DNA of 64,000 bases from Budorcas taxicolor. Taxonomy: Eukaryota; Chordata; Mammalia; Artiodactyla; Bovidae. The notes beneath the pieces are model-generated. The model was given only the letters and a program-made list of their open reading frames with translations. It was not told the DNA's origin and did no database searches. Positions 43,727 through 55,579 of the stretch are shown here, in pieces; position 1 is the first letter of the stretch; the number at the start of each line of letters is the position of its first letter. The translations under genes and the position numbers were made by a program. Location of the stretch: NCBI RefSeq assembly GCF_023091745.1, contig NC_068934.1, forward strand, positions 16,446,434-16,510,433. Direction: 5' to 3'.

Positions 43727-43870
43727 GTGATGCATCGCAAACTGCCGCACATTTTTAAGCAACTTAACGCACATTTATTGTCTCTGGTTTTCTGCGGGTC
43801 AGACCACCAGGCATGGTTCAACTGTGGCCTCTGCATAGGGTCCCGCAGGGCTGGAATGAAGTTATTGACT
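43727..43870 (+). repeat. Possible ancient interspersed repeat
   Basis: 'taagcaacttaacgcacatt' with 'gcatagggtcccgcaggg' resembles an old mammalian repeat. Family not named. Confidence 0.35.
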
Positions 43871-44048
43871 GGCTTTATTGTCCTCCACAGATTTAATGAG
43901 GGAATTTGTCAGAAATTACAAGTAAGTTAGCTAACATGAGAGATATAGAGCAATTCAATAAAGGGAGTAATATTTCATAACATTTGACATAGTCTGTTGG
44001 TTAAAAGCAGCTAATGGGTCCCATGCACTCCAGGCAGGAAAGTGAGAC

Positions 44049-44246
44049 TGTTAGTCACTCAGCTGTGCCTGACTCTTTGCGACCCCATTGACTGTAGACT
44101 CCAGGCTCTCTGTCCAGGCAGTTCTCCAGGCAAGAATACTGAAGTGGGTTGCCATTTCCTTCTCCAGGGGATCTTCCCAAACCAGGGATGGAACCCAGGT
44201 CTCCTGCATCACAAGCAGAGTCTTTACCATCTGAGCCTCAAGGCGG
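44049..44246 (-). mobile_element. Bov-tA SINE
   Basis: Reversed. 'gttagtcactcagctgtgcc' to 'atctgagcctcaaggc', with a short deletion in the core. Confidence 0.9.
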
Positions 44247-45328
44247 AAGAACTGCACAAAAACATGAGTAACCAAAGGAGGGCATAATTAGGCCATCTTA
44301 GTCTGCTCACCACCAGAAACTAGTTCAATATTACAGAAAGGAAGCGGGGGAGAATTCAAAAGACCTGGGACCTCATTCTGACTCTCACACTGAATACCAT
44401 TTGGGATGTGGGACAAATTAGTGTTTCCTTATCTGTTGTGTGCCTGGTTTGTTAGAGGATCCCCAAGAGTTCTATAAATTCTAAAACTCTATAATAGAAT
44501 GAAAGCCCAAGATGGTTAAAGTTTCTTCAAAGGTCAGTGACTGTATCCTGACTGGTTTCTTAACACACTGGTCTTTATTAATATACTCACTTCAACAAAA
44601 TGATTCAAGTGGTTTTAACAAAGCCATCACACAATGCCTGTACATCCAAGATAACAAGAATATGCATACTGTCAGAACTTTTCTTCGTTATTGTTCCAAT
44701 GCTAATTACTCTTCAGTAAGGAATTTGGAACAGAGGAGTGTCTCAGGTTGCTTCTCTTGATGTCCACCCACACTAGGACAGTGGTCAAAGCGTGATAAGC
44801 ATTTGGGAAATTCATTTAAGACCTGTTATTGAATTATATGACTCATCAAAGGAAGTTTTAATGATTGTCTTCACAATTGTCTTATATGGAATCCTAGATG
44901 GATTGCTTACACAACCTTAGACTCACCTCAGTGTCATGCCAATATTAATTTTGGCCAGGGAATTACTGTGAGACACTGGCGTATTACTTAGGGGAGTTTA
45001 AAACAGAATACATGGGGAAAACTCATGTATGTGTGTGCAGTCTCATGAAAGCCTACTAGGTGCCAGCCACCATTTTGAGACAGAGACTTCAAAGACAAAC
45101 ACATTATGTTCTCAGGATAACACAGTTTGGACAGAAAAATAAATAAGTAAAGACAATAAGCAGGATGAAAGAAAGCTATAAGCGCTATAATAAAGGTAGA
45201 CAAAAATTGCTCTAGAAGCAGAGAGGAGGGTTGTGTAATCAAGCTGAGAACTGTAATAAAGGAGTTTCTAGACTACGTAATGTGGAGCTAGATATTCAAG
45301 AAGAGAAAGTCAGTTCACAATATAAGGA
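44247..45328. other. No confidently recognised feature
   Basis: 45040-45230 faintly resembles an old dispersed repeat ('gcctactaggtgccagccac'). The rest is unassigned. Confidence 0.3.
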
Positions 45329-45338
45329 GTGTGTGAGT

Positions 45339-45374
<36 letters not shown>
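45329..45374. repeat. (GT)n microsatellite
   Basis: Begins with GTGTGAGT units and ends with about 13 uninterrupted GT units; likely polymorphic. Confidence 0.95.
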
Positions 45375-45375
<1 letters not shown>

Positions 45376-45516
45376 GAAAGAGAAAATGTGAAATAACTAA
45401 AGATCTAAAAGGAGTACCATGAAATGGGTAAAGATATGAAATAGCTTGATGACGCCAATGGAAAACTGTGTCGATATGGCCAAACTATACAGTGCAATGG
45501 GGAGTAAAAAGAAGGC

Positions 45517-46512
45517 TTCAGTTCAGTTCAGTTCAGTCCAGTTCAGTCGCTCAGTCGTGTCCGACTCTTTGCAACCCCATGAATCACAGCATGCCAGGCC
45601 TCCCTGTCCATCACCAACTCCCGGAGTTTACTCAAACTCATGTCCATCCAGTCGGTGATGCCATCCAGCCATCTCATCCTCTGTCGTCCCCTTTTCCTCC
45701 TGCCCCCAATCCCTCGCACCATCAGGGTATTTTCCAATGAGTCAACTCTTCGCATGAGGTGGACAAAGTATTGGAGTTTCAGCTATAGTATCAGTCCTTC
45801 CAATGAACAACCAGGATTGATCTCTTTTAGAATGGACTGGTTGGATCTCCTTGCAGTCCAAGGGACTCTCAAGAGTCTTTTCCAACACCACAGTTCAAAA
45901 GCATCAATTCTTCGGCACTCAGCCTTCTTCACAGTCCAACTCTCACATCCATACATGACTACTAGAAAAACCATAGCCTTGACTAGATGGACCTTTGTTG
46001 GCAAAGTAATATCTCTGCTTTTGAATATGCTATCTAGGTTGGTCATAACTTTCCTTCCAAGGAGTAAGCATCTTTTAATTTCATGGTTGCAATCACAATC
46101 TTCAGTGATTTTGGAGCCCCCAAAATTAAAGTTTGACACTGTTTCCATTGTTTCCCCATCTATTTCCCATGAAGTGATGGGACCGGATGCCATGATCTTT
46201 GTTTCCTGAAAGTTGAGCTTTAAGCCAACTTTTTCACTCTCCACTTTCGCTTTCATCAAGAGGCTTTTTAGTTCCTCTTCACTTTCTGCCATAAGGATGG
46301 TGTCATCTGCATATCTGAGGTTGTTGATATTTCTCCCGGCAATCTTGATTCCAGCTTGTGCTTCATCCAGCCCAGCATTTCTCATGATGTACTCTGCATA
46401 TAAGTTAAATAAGCAGGGTGACAATATATAGCCTTGAAGTATTCCTTTTCCTATTTGGAACCAGTCTGTTGTTCCATGTCCAGTTCCAACTGTTGCTTCC
46501 TGACCTGCATAT
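45517..46512 (-). mobile_element. BovB LINE, 5'-truncated, best preserved copy
   Basis: The (TTCAG)n terminus is at the left. The UTR and RT C-terminal half follow, up to 'gcttcctgacctgcatat'. Low divergence from the other copies' shared sequence suggests it is the youngest BovB here. Confidence 0.93.
45543..46424 (-). pseudogene. BovB RT C-terminal half with a single stop
   Basis: Read on the minus strand, the frame from 46424 contains 'MSPCLFNLYAEYIMRNAGL', the catalytic 'RYADDTILMAES', 'MASGPITSWEIDG' and 'RIDAFELWCWKRLLRVPW'. It is interrupted once by TAG at 45781-45783, then the same frame continues through 'GRQRMRWLDGITDWMD' to 45543. About 294 codons with one nonsense mutation. The endonuclease and RT fingers are absent, so it is not autonomous. 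Confidence 0.88.
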
Positions 46513-47637
46513 AAAGGGCCAATATAATCTGAGTAAGGAAGGGCCTTTCTGGAGAATGCCAGGCTAGTGCAGTCTGGACTTTAATCTTAAGGAAAATGGG
46601 GAATCTCTTTGGTTCTCTCCAAAAAATTGTCTTAAGGAAGTAATTTAGATATACACCCAAAAATAAGTTGATGTAGAAATGTTCCGAATATTTTTTATGA
46701 AACATTGAAAAAAGTTGAAAGCAGTTACATAAGGGGCTTGTAAAAATAAAGTATTATACATCTGTTAGACAGACTATTATATAGATCTTATGTTGATATG
46801 GAAAGATATAAACAATATATTATTATATAGGCAACATAGATTATATGACAGTGTAAATAATTCAGTCTCATCAATATAGGCATGGGTAATTTTATGAAGT
46901 GATAAATTCCAAACCACTTGGTATATTCAGGATTTGCACCTATTTTATACATTTCTGTTTGGCTTGAAATCTTTCAATGAACAAAACAATAGAGACATTT
47001 TTTAATTAAAAAAATTATATCTGGAGGATAACTACAGCATCTCATAGGGATCAGTATGGAAGAATTTATTAGTTGGAACAAAAACTCGAGTGTGTGTAAC
47101 AAAGATTCATAAGGTATAAATTTCAGACAAGGTACAAATTGATTTTCCTTTCATGTAACAGAGTCAGAAGGCTTTAGGCCTAGGATCTACCAGGGACCTG
47201 AGCTAGCTGCAGTGCTGTGCTGTCCTAAACGTTGGTGCCTGAGATTCTCTAGGCCTTGCCATTTACAGAGAGTGAGAAAGAAGAGGAGAAAGAAGCCAGG
47301 ACCAGCATCTTTTTCGAGTTGGCTTGGAATCTGCACACATCACTTCCTCTTACAGCCATGAGTGAGGATTTGCTCATGGAACAGATCGAGGGTTGAGGGA
47401 AGGGTGACCATCCGTAGTGTGTGCCACAGGGAGCAAAGAGTTCTAGATGAGGAGTCTGGTTTGCAGATTGATATTGCCATCAAGCTAAGAGAGGAGTTTT
47501 TGCTTTGTTGTTATTATTTATGTTCAAGTGAGTCTAAGGTGCATAGAATTGGATTAATTGTCATTTTAGGGTCACAGTATATGTTCTCATCATTGATTCA
47601 TACGAGGTTCTCATTTGTTTGTTTGTTGTCTGTTTAC
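46513..47637. other. No confidently recognised feature
   Basis: 46660-46870 has words typical of an old LINE 3' region ('gttgatatggaaagatataa') but cannot be aligned by eye. A 108-codon frame (47362-47688) shows no domain. Confidence 0.3.
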
Positions 47638-47862
47638 TGGGCTTTCTTTGTGGCTCAGCTAAAGAATCTGCCTTTACTTTCTCAGTAAAGAATCCGCCTG
47701 CATTGTGGGGAGACCCAGCTTCTATCCCTGCGTTGGGAAGATCCCCTGGAGAAGGGAACGGCTACCCACTCTAGTATTCTGACCTGGAGAATTCCATGGA
47801 CTGTATAGTCCATGGGGTCTCAAAGAGTCGGCCAGAACTGAGTGACTTTCACTATCTCTTTA
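47638..47862 (+). mobile_element. Bov-tA SINE with duplicated head segment
   Basis: The head piece 'ctcagctaaagaatctgcct' recurs 27 bp later as 'ctcagtaaagaatccgcctg'. The body is the 'actgtatagtccatgg' variant and ends near 'gaactgagtgactttcacta'. Confidence 0.88.
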
Positions 47863-47904
47863 TTATAAACTAAATCACCTTTCTACATAAAAACTAATTT
47901 GGAT

Positions 47905-48385
47905 GGATTTTGCCATCGAACAGAGTACCCCAAAACTCAGTGGCTTGTAAATGGCAATGATTCATTAGTTCATAATAAATTATTCTGTGGTTAGCCATTC
48001 CCCTGGGGTCACCTGGGTGGTTGGGACTACTTAGCTGGATGGTCTAGGACAGCCTCACTCACAGTCATCTGAGGGTTGCTCCTCACTGTCGGTCAGTATT
48101 GGCTTTCAGCTGGGCTGATGGGACGGGCTGGACCTTGTTTCTCTGCCAGGCTAGTTATGTACTCATGTGGCAGTGGTGGCAGTGTTTCCAAAGTCAGCAA
48201 GAGAGGGCGAGCTTCAGATGCAAGCATATTCCAAATCACGTTCCATCACATTTGCTAGTGTGCCACTGGGATGTAATTTGCCAAGCCTATAGGCAGTATG
48301 GGATAGGACTACTCAAAAGTGTGCATGTTGGAAAACATGGGCGCCTTAAGACCATCATTGCAACCATTACTACAGCATCCTACCA
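47905..48385 (+). repeat. Ancient mammalian interspersed repeat
   Basis: 'accccaaaactcagtggctt', 'gctggatggtctaggacagc' and 'ctcactcacagtcatctg' match a common old repeat. Family not named. Confidence 0.5.
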
Positions 48386-48584
48386 CAGTGAATAAAGCCT
48401 ACATGGGCCTGTATGGTCCTCAGCTACCCGTCTCTGCCTCCCCGCCATCCCAGGTAATGCCACCCTGAAACTTGTATTTATCAGTCCCACATTTTACTTT
48501 ATATGAAGTATTTTTTTACTTGGTTTTATTTATATTTTAAAAAGGTTATCATAAAATGGGTCATCTTTGTGATTGCTTGCTTTC

Positions 48585-48890
48585 TTAGGATTTATTTCTT
48601 TAGTTTTGGCGGTGCTGGGTCTTTGTTGATGCGTGGAGGCTTCCTCTCATTGCAGCAAGCCGGGGGTGACTCTGCTCTGATGCATGGGCTTCTCATTGTG
48701 GAGGCTTCTCTAGGGGTGGAGCACAGGCCCTAGGGGCATGGGCGTCAGTAGTTGAGGCTGTGGGCTCAGTAGCTGTGGCACACAGGCTTAGTTGCCATGT
48801 GGCAGGTGGAATCTTCCCAGAACAGGGATCGAACCCATGTCCCTGCATTGGCAGACTGATTCCTAACCACTGGACCACCAGGAAAGCCTT
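48585..48890 (-). mobile_element. CHR-2-type tRNA-Glu SINE
   Basis: Reversed. 'ggcggtgctgggtctttgtt', 'gcttctcattgtggaggctt', 'gggatcgaacccatgtccct' (B-box region) and 'aaccactggaccaccaggaa' are in CHR-2 order, nearly full length. Supports a ruminant/whale/hippo clade origin. Confidence 0.9.
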
Positions 48891-48949
48891 GGGATTATTG
48901 TCTTATGTAATAATATATTGCTAAAATACAATATTGTTGGATATAACCA

Positions 48950-49270
48950 TAAGTAATCTGTTTTGACTCATAGAGCATTTCACACTATGAATATACCATA
49001 ATTTGTCCTTTCACCTGAGGACGGCATTTGCGTTGTGTCCAACTTTTGCTACTATGAACAGTACCTCTGTGCACATTCTTGAACATGTCTTCTGTTATGC
49101 ACATGTAAGTGTTTCTCTTGGATATGTCTGGGAGTGAAATTGTGAATATTCAGTGCTGCAAAGAACTGCCAAATTATTTTCCAAAGTGGTTACAGGCCAA
49201 TTTATATTCCTACCAGCAAAGTATGAGAGATCCTGTTGATCTTCAACCTCTTCACCTCTTCGTGTAATAG
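48950..49270 (-). mobile_element. Old L1M fragment
   Basis: 'actatgaatataccataatt', 'gaacatgtcttctgttatgc' and 'ccaaattattttccaaagtg' are in reversed L1 order. Confidence 0.6.
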
Positions 49271-49609
49271 TAAAAGGCTTGATTTGTGGGATTTAAAGGG
49301 GTGCAAAGTTGTATCTCATGGTGACTTGGATGACAGTGATTATGTAGACTGTCCCAGTCATGGTCGTTGACACAGGACACCAGAGTCTAGTCCTGGGCCT
49401 GTCTGGTGCCCTGGTCCCAGGCCTGCTCCTGCTCATCTTCACCTGTTCCTATTTCTCTGACAATTCCTGTAACTGACGACTCACAAGGCCCCATGACAAC
49501 CCTCAGTATTGTTACAACATCAAGTTCCTTCCACATCTAAGATCCTGCTTTTCTAAATCTCTTTTCTTTTAAAGCAGTCTCTTTCTGGAAGCCCAATGCA
49601 GGGAAAAGA
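49271..49609. other. No recognised feature
   Basis: Unassigned. Confidence 0.35.
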
Positions 49610-49740
49610 ACATGAGATTTGGAACTGCACAAACCTGATATAAATTCTACTTCTTGTGCCTAACTAGCTGCTAGACCGTAGACGAGTGATGTAACAGTAT
49701 CTCCATGCTCCAGCTCCGTCACATGGAAAACAATCGGTTC
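49610..49740 (+). mobile_element. MIR SINE, diverged
   Basis: 'gagatttggaactgcacaaa' and 'cctaactagctgctagacc' fit the forward MIR. Confidence 0.5.
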
Positions 49741-50224
49741 TCATTTAGTCACTAGCATTCTAGGTGGTGACATACGCGAGAGGACAGGCAACACACAGTG
49801 TGTAATAAGTGCTCCAAATTGAAAGCATTGATGGTGACTCAGCAGACCTTCGCTCTGGATTCCAAATGGAAGGTCCCATCCGAGCGCAGCACCAAGATGC
49901 AACAGGCTAGCCTTACCTGAGTTAAATAGCAGTCTCAGGATTCATTCATGTCAAATGGAACTGTGGTTTCACTGTGGCTCAGGAAAACATAGTCAGATCT
50001 GACAAACTCAATCCGCTACTTTTTAAGTAAAGTCTCAATGATGATGACGTAGATCATTGGTCACCATTCCACCTGCACAGGACAGATTTCAGTGTCAGGC
50101 ATTTTCACCACGAGCAGTAACAATAAGGAAACTAAGGTGCTTACGGCCCCTTAGTGCTACTCTGCTTCAAGAGAAAGGGGTGGAGAGGTGCTGGTGGATG
50201 GACCAGGCAGTGTGTTCCCCTGAG
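49741..50224. other. No recognised feature
   Basis: Unassigned. Confidence 0.35.
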
Positions 50225-50335
50225 GCTCACAAGACATGTCTTGTAAACCCAGCTCTGCCATGAGCTCACTGGTTGATTGTGGAAATGTCTTGACTTCCCT
50301 GGGACTCAGTTTCTTGAAATAGTTGATGAGTACCT
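50225..50335 (+). mobile_element. MIR SINE, diverged
   Basis: 'gtaaacccagctctgccatg' then 'gggactcagtttcttgaaat' in MIR order. A 145-codon minus-strand frame over it is accidental. Confidence 0.5.
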
Positions 50336-50940
50336 TTCTGATAAACATTTGCTGAGTTGAAGTGACTAAGATCCTAAAAATGGCAATGCTGAATGAAGCC
50401 ACGCTCAGGGTCCCTGTTGCTCCCCTACACACTGCCCACACCCCAGATGAAGCAACAGCCCCTCTTCCATGAAGCCTTCTCTGACTTTCCCCAGCTGACA
50501 AGTCCCTCTTTATGAGCTTGCGGCCTCCTGGTGAAACCCTTTTCACAGGACTTTGGACCATAAAATGGTCCATTGAGGCCTGAAAGGAGTACAAAGGTTA
50601 TAGTCTCAGAGGAGTCCACACTCCTTTTACAAGTGATGTCTTGAGGCTGGGATTACCTGGATCCCATCAATGGATGCTACTGGTGAATGAAACTCAAGCC
50701 TCTGCCACAGCCTACGGCTCTCGTTCTGGAGTCTCACGGGTCTGCTTTACGAGAAACAGGCATTTCCCCAGAATAATCTTGTCATTTGAAGCTAAATCAG
50801 ACATTGCTGCCACAGCAACCTTGATTTGTGTTTAGAATATGTAATTGGTTTAGAGGAGTTGTTTGAAGCTCTGTCATTTCAGCTCCCCAGGACTCAGACG
50901 GTATGAGCAAGACAATAACTTGCATCTATATCTCTTCAGC
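50336..50940. other. No recognised feature
   Basis: Unassigned. Confidence 0.35.
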
Positions 50941-50952
50941 AATAAGGTCTAA

Positions 50953-51144
50953 GGTGCTTCCCTGGTGGCTCAGCAGTAAAGACGGGTTCTGTCCCTAAGT
51001 AGGGAAGATTCCTTGGAGAAGAAAGCGGTAACCCAGCCCAGTGTTCTTGCCTGGGAAATGCCAGGAACAGAAGAGCCTGACAGGCTACAGTCCGCGGGGT
51101 CGCAAAAGAGTCAGGCATGACTGAACTCCTCAACATCAACAACA
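50953..51144 (+). mobile_element. Bov-tA SINE with target-site duplication
   Basis: Head 'gtgcttccctggtggctcag' with part of the head deleted. Ends 'aggcatgactgaactcctca'. Direct repeats AATAAGGTCTAA (50941-50952) and AATAAGATCTAA (51145-51156). Confidence 0.9.
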
Positions 51145-51224
51145 AATAAGATCTAAAACTGTATCCCAAGACTTGGGTCAAAAAACCCAGCTAGCTGATC
51201 GACCAATAGTCCATTTGATTTTCA

Positions 51225-51380
51225 GTGAATACCCTCTGTTTTCTAAGCTTCCATTTCTTTATTTAGAAAACAGGGGCAATCATAGTGGTCCTGCCTCTTT
51301 TGCAGGACCATCGAGAGGCTCAAAAAATATAACGTATGCAAGACCCTCCTGGCATTGCACAGGGGATTGTTATTACTAGG
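51225..51380 (+). mobile_element. MIR SINE, diverged
   Basis: 'tagaaaacaggggcaatcat' and 'ctcaaaaaatataacgtatg' follow the MIR 3' half. Confidence 0.45.
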
Positions 51381-51934
51381 GACCGTCTCCATCTGTTTCT
51401 GCAATGGCCCCTGGTTCCCAGCTCCCAAGAGCCCTCACTAATCCTTAGCTGACGGGAGGCGCTGTCATAACCATCACGCAGATACTTTGTTTACAGAGCG
51501 CTTACTCAGAGGAGCTAAAGGCAATGGGGCTTCTCTTCTGCACCGTCCCTCGGGGACGCTCGTATTATACCATCTCAGTAGTTGGACATATTCTGCAGGA
51601 TAATCATCTCCAATTCTCTTCTGGTTGGTTTCAGCCCATTTCCCTTGCTGCATTCCCTGGGACCAAACTTCTCTCCTTGACTGGAGGAAGAGCAGTACCA
51701 GAGCCAGATGATCCAATTACAGAGCTCGGAAGACAACTGCTGCTACACACCATGCAAATATATCTTGCTGATACTGGTACTGATTTCTGGGACGTCACAT
51801 CGCATTAGTGGTGTGAGGTGTCTACTCCACTGTTTGGCACCCTAGTGGAATGGAGACAGTCTGCACCCTAACTGGGATGTCAAGGACACAGTTTTGTCCC
51901 TTTGCAGCCATGCATCACAGTGATTAAAAGCCTA
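51381..51934. other. No recognised feature
   Basis: Repeat-free and moderately GC-rich. Frames of 80 and 94 codons oppose each other here with no domain. Confidence 0.35.
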
Positions 51935-52160
51935 TCTTTTCGATCCTAAGGGAACAGAGGTTGAAATCTGTGTTTGCAATTTACTACTTCTGTGTTCTTT
52001 GACGTTGTGTTCTCAACGTCAGCTTCCTTATATGTAAAATAAGGCAATAATATATACCCTCACAGGGCTGTAGTGAGTATGAATTATCTATTTAAAGTGT
52101 TTACCATAGGGCTTGGCACATAGTAAGAACTCAATATTAGTAGGTACCATTATTACTCTA
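51935..52160 (+). mobile_element. MIR SINE
   Basis: 'gtttgcaatttactacttct', 'tccttatatgtaaaataagg', 'ctcacagggctgtagtgagt' and 'cttggcacatagtaagaact' are in MIR order. Confidence 0.72.
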
Positions 52161-52369
52161 TCATCATTTAATCTGTGATCTCCTCCCCAACTCGGGTCTC
52201 AATTACATTCATATACAATTTATCAGTTAACTGAACAAGTACTGGTGTGCCTTTTTGATGAGAAGTCTGATATTATCCCTTGAGTTCTTTCCCGACGTTC
52301 CACGTCTACCCTGTGGATTGTGCGAGAACCCTGGTGTACCAAAACCAAGAGAGAAGACCAGAGTCTGAT
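52161..52369. other. No recognised feature
   Basis: Unassigned. Confidence 0.35.
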
Positions 52370-52850
52370 TGGTCCCCTTCTGCCGTAACTTCTTGCTGCC
52401 ACATGGTGGCGCTGTGGAAGCCATGTTCTGCACAGCCTGAGCTTGGTCCCCAAGGACGCCTTTGCGAGCCAGGTTTAGTCTGTTTGCCTTCTGTCCTGTT
52501 CTCACCTTTTTCTCTGCTCTGAACAGCAGGGTGGAAGGGCTGATTATAGCAGGTGGGAATTTCCAGGTCTCTGTGTCTGCTGCCTTCTAAATGGCTTCAG
52601 CCAATGCAAAGTGCTAGAAAGGAAGAAGCCGGAGAGCTTCTCCCCTTCTCTCTGCCACAGACTTCTCCTTCAGATAACACCTCCTGCTTACCCTTCCCTA
52701 TTCTTTCCACAGTTGCTCATTTCTAGGTTACCCCGCAGTGCCCTGCTTGTCTTCTCAGAACTCCATCATCTGCATAACAAATCTCTGCATTAAGACTTGG
52801 AACTGCTCTCCGTTTTCTGACTAGACCCTGACTGGTACAATGTGCTGACC
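52370..52850 (+). repeat. Probable ancient interspersed repeat
   Basis: The right end 'agaccctgactggtacaatg', after a short AT-poor tail, resembles the terminus of old repeats ending 'accctgactgatac'. The left extent is uncertain. Confidence 0.4.
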
Positions 52851-53504
52851 CCCTGTTAGTATGGTGGGGCTCGCCTGTATGAACTCTGGGGTTACAGGTC
52901 CCATCGCCCACGTGTTGACGCTCATCTATTGCTTTTACAACTAAGACGCTGAGTCAGGGTGACAGGGCCGAGGAACTCCCAGCCTCAGCCCTGGGCAGTG
53001 CCGGGCCCGGGTTCTCCTATAGCCCTGGGCCCTGTGCCGGCGGGATTCGCCAGCCCCACTCCCCTGCTTTCCTGGTGAACTCTCCTTAGCAAATCTTGGC
53101 CAGGATTTTTCTCCTTTTGATTTCTGAAACGGGGCCGTGTCCCCTCTAGCCTTTGAAGGCTCTGAAATCCTTTTGCAAATGAATCTGTCAGCTCTCCAGC
53201 ACCCAGCCCACCGTGACAAGGCCATAAGATTTTCTATTCCAATCAACTCCCCCGGGGCTACGGATGCTGAACACCCTGAATATAATTGCATGACTGAGGG
53301 ACAGCACAAGCAGAGCGCGCTTCTCAGGGGCCTGATGTTTACTGAAGACGAGATTGGAGCTCAGCTCCGCAAAGCATGCCTTGCTTCTCCCAGGTGGTGT
53401 TCAATCACACACCCATCCGTGTTACCGCAGTTGCCTGTCCCTGCATCTGTCCACCCACCACCATGTCGATAATTATGTGTGCGTATGTGCGCATGCATCT
53501 TGTC
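52851..53504. other. Repeat-free GC-richer segment
   Basis: No repeat recognised. 52960-53060 has several CpGs ('gccgggcccggg', 'gccggcggg') but is too short for a CpG island call. Frames of 122 codons (minus) and 111 codons (plus) overlap with no domain. Confidence 0.35.
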
Positions 53505-53690
53505 CTACCTTGGAGCATGAACTCTGAAGACTAGGATTGGGTCTGTATCTCACGTACAGATCACAGTGCCTGCCCCAGAGGAGGTATTCATCACATGTTT
53601 AATAAATGAAGGAGCTAACACATAAAGAATCAAGTGAGACACTCAATTAATGATTGCATGAGTGAATGAATGAGTGAGTGAGTGGAAGTC
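53505..53690 (+). mobile_element. L2 LINE 3' end
   Basis: 'attgggtctgtatctcacgt', 'cacagtgcctgccccagagg', 'tgtttaataaatgaagg', then a (GAAT/GAGT)n tail at 53658-53686, the typical L2 terminus. Confidence 0.6.
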
Positions 53691-55567
53691 AAGGAAGCAA
53701 ATGAAAAGGGAAGGCAGAGGACTGCAAGATGCCTAGAGCGTTAACAACATGCAAGTTCCAATCCTGAGACTGTACTCATTTTTTACAATCCAGCACCAGG
53801 GACTTGCATCATAAGTCTGTTTGAAAGAATATAGAGAAATATGAAAACCCTCTAAAACAGTTTTGAGAGTTTTCCAAAATTTGAAGACTGACACTCAAGT
53901 CCTGTTCCTCCAGATTGCATTTCCTGTTGTCTCCCAGCCCTCACCTAGAGATTAGCTACTAAAAAACCATTCAGATCTCCCAACAGCAATATTCCTGGCC
54001 AGGGATGTTCTTCCCAGCTTATAGATAGCAAATCATTCATAAATAAGAAGGCATGAAGTAGATTTGTCCAAGATCCCTTGACTAGTTAAGGGATATAGTT
54101 TGAATTTGCACCCAGACCGTTGCAAAGGCCAGGGTGGCCTTTTCTACTCTCCTAGGCTGCTTGTACTGAAATGCGCTATTTACCATTTTAGGCAGGTCTG
54201 TGATTTATCTGTGCAGCTAAAAGGAGGGAGGTGGCTGGCCTGATGGATAACACTGGACAGGGGACACTGCTTTGGATAGAATTTTTTTCTACATGAAATG
54301 GAAAATGGGGGGAAAACATAAACCAGAGGTTTCTACCAGGTACCTGTTAAAAGCCTCAATAACAGAATTGTATAAGCACACACTGCTTTTAAGATTTTAA
54401 TCCTCTTTTAGATTTTCTTTTTCAGGTCAATTGATTGAGCAGCAGTTTGCATACCATCTGTTACTCACTACATTCTCCGCCAGGTTCTCAGCATCTGTCT
54501 CAGAAAAGTACCCTATGCTTGTCACTTCCACGTCCACCAGTGGTCACAGGTCAGAGCAGGGAACCAATCCTTGTCCCACTGTTAACTCTCCTCTATGTCT
54601 CTCCCCTCTTATACTCACGTGTCCTCTGTGCAGGCCTTGCATCTGAGTGTGGGGACAGCGAAGTCCCTTGTTCTCCCTGCTCCTCCCTCACCCATTCATT
54701 CATTCACGCCAGAAATTCTTCCCAAGCTCAGGAAGTGCAACCTGTCAGCAGAGCCAGGAAGCTTGGCCACAGATGATTACATTAGCACATTCTAAGAACT
54801 TTCACAGAGTCAGGAGGGAATAGCCAGCCTAGCTCAGTGGAGAGGAGAAAACAGTTACTAAAGAAGAGAATGTCAAGTGACTCTCAAGAAATGAATTGAG
54901 TGCCCCCAGTGCAGAAGAAGAGAGGGAAGCGGGGTGCAGAGGAAGGAAATCTACTGTGGCCAAGCTTGGAGGTTTGGGAGAGGCTCATCACTCCCGTGGG
55001 GCCAGGAGGAAAGCCTGGGATGATTTATGAAAGCAGTGTCCACACCAGGCTCAGAAACAGGAACATCATCCCATAAACAGAGGCAAGCCGCTGGAGTTTT
55101 AGGCATGATGGTGTACCTGAAGTGCCAAACAGGAGCTCTTTGAAGACACGCACTGGAGACAGCCCCCTTCCTTCCCTATCGTGTCTTTACTCAGCCCGGG
55201 ATTCCTGCTCCCAGTCAGTCATGGAGCCTGACAGTGGCGAGCAGCCAACCAGAGCCTGCCTCTGGACCTCTTCCCAGGTAGTTGTGGCGTCTGCCCTGAG
55301 CACAGAAGCTCACGTGAATATTGCTTTCAGATACAGCAAAGCCTGGGCTAAGAGTAAGTCAGTCCTTACTGTAGCTTTTATGAGAACCACCTTTGTACCT
55401 TTAGCCTCAAACATCCCATTCTGTGTTTTTAATCAAACAACTAATTATCTCCTAGAATGCCCTAGATTCTCCAGGTCCATATAAAGTTTTCCAGTGAGCC
55501 TAAATGATGTGACTGTATCCTTTAAGTTCTCAGCACACTTTACTCAGCACATAGGAAGTCATTTCTG
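53691..55567. other. Long stretch without recognised repeat or gene
   Basis: About 1.9 kb. Frames of 113 codons (54435-54776) and 120 codons (55122-55484) carry no recognisable domain and no splice-site support that I can defend. Listed as unassigned, not as genes. Confidence 0.35.
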
Positions 55568-55579
55568 CCTGGAGATAAA

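Noticed and set aside
45640..46209. 189-codon plus-strand open frame, the longest on that strand
   Set aside because: It is the antisense of the BovB RT C-terminal half; similar antisense frames appear over the other BovB copies.
50157..50594. 145-codon minus-strand frame
   Set aside because: It overlaps a MIR, has no domain, and lacks splice or conservation evidence visible here.
52941..53309. 122-codon minus-strand frame in GC-richer DNA
   Set aside because: An opposing 111-codon frame covers much of it; GC-rich sequence has fewer stops by chance, and there is no recognisable motif.
53137..53472. 111-codon plus-strand frame
   Set aside because: Same region and reason as the opposing frame; no domain.
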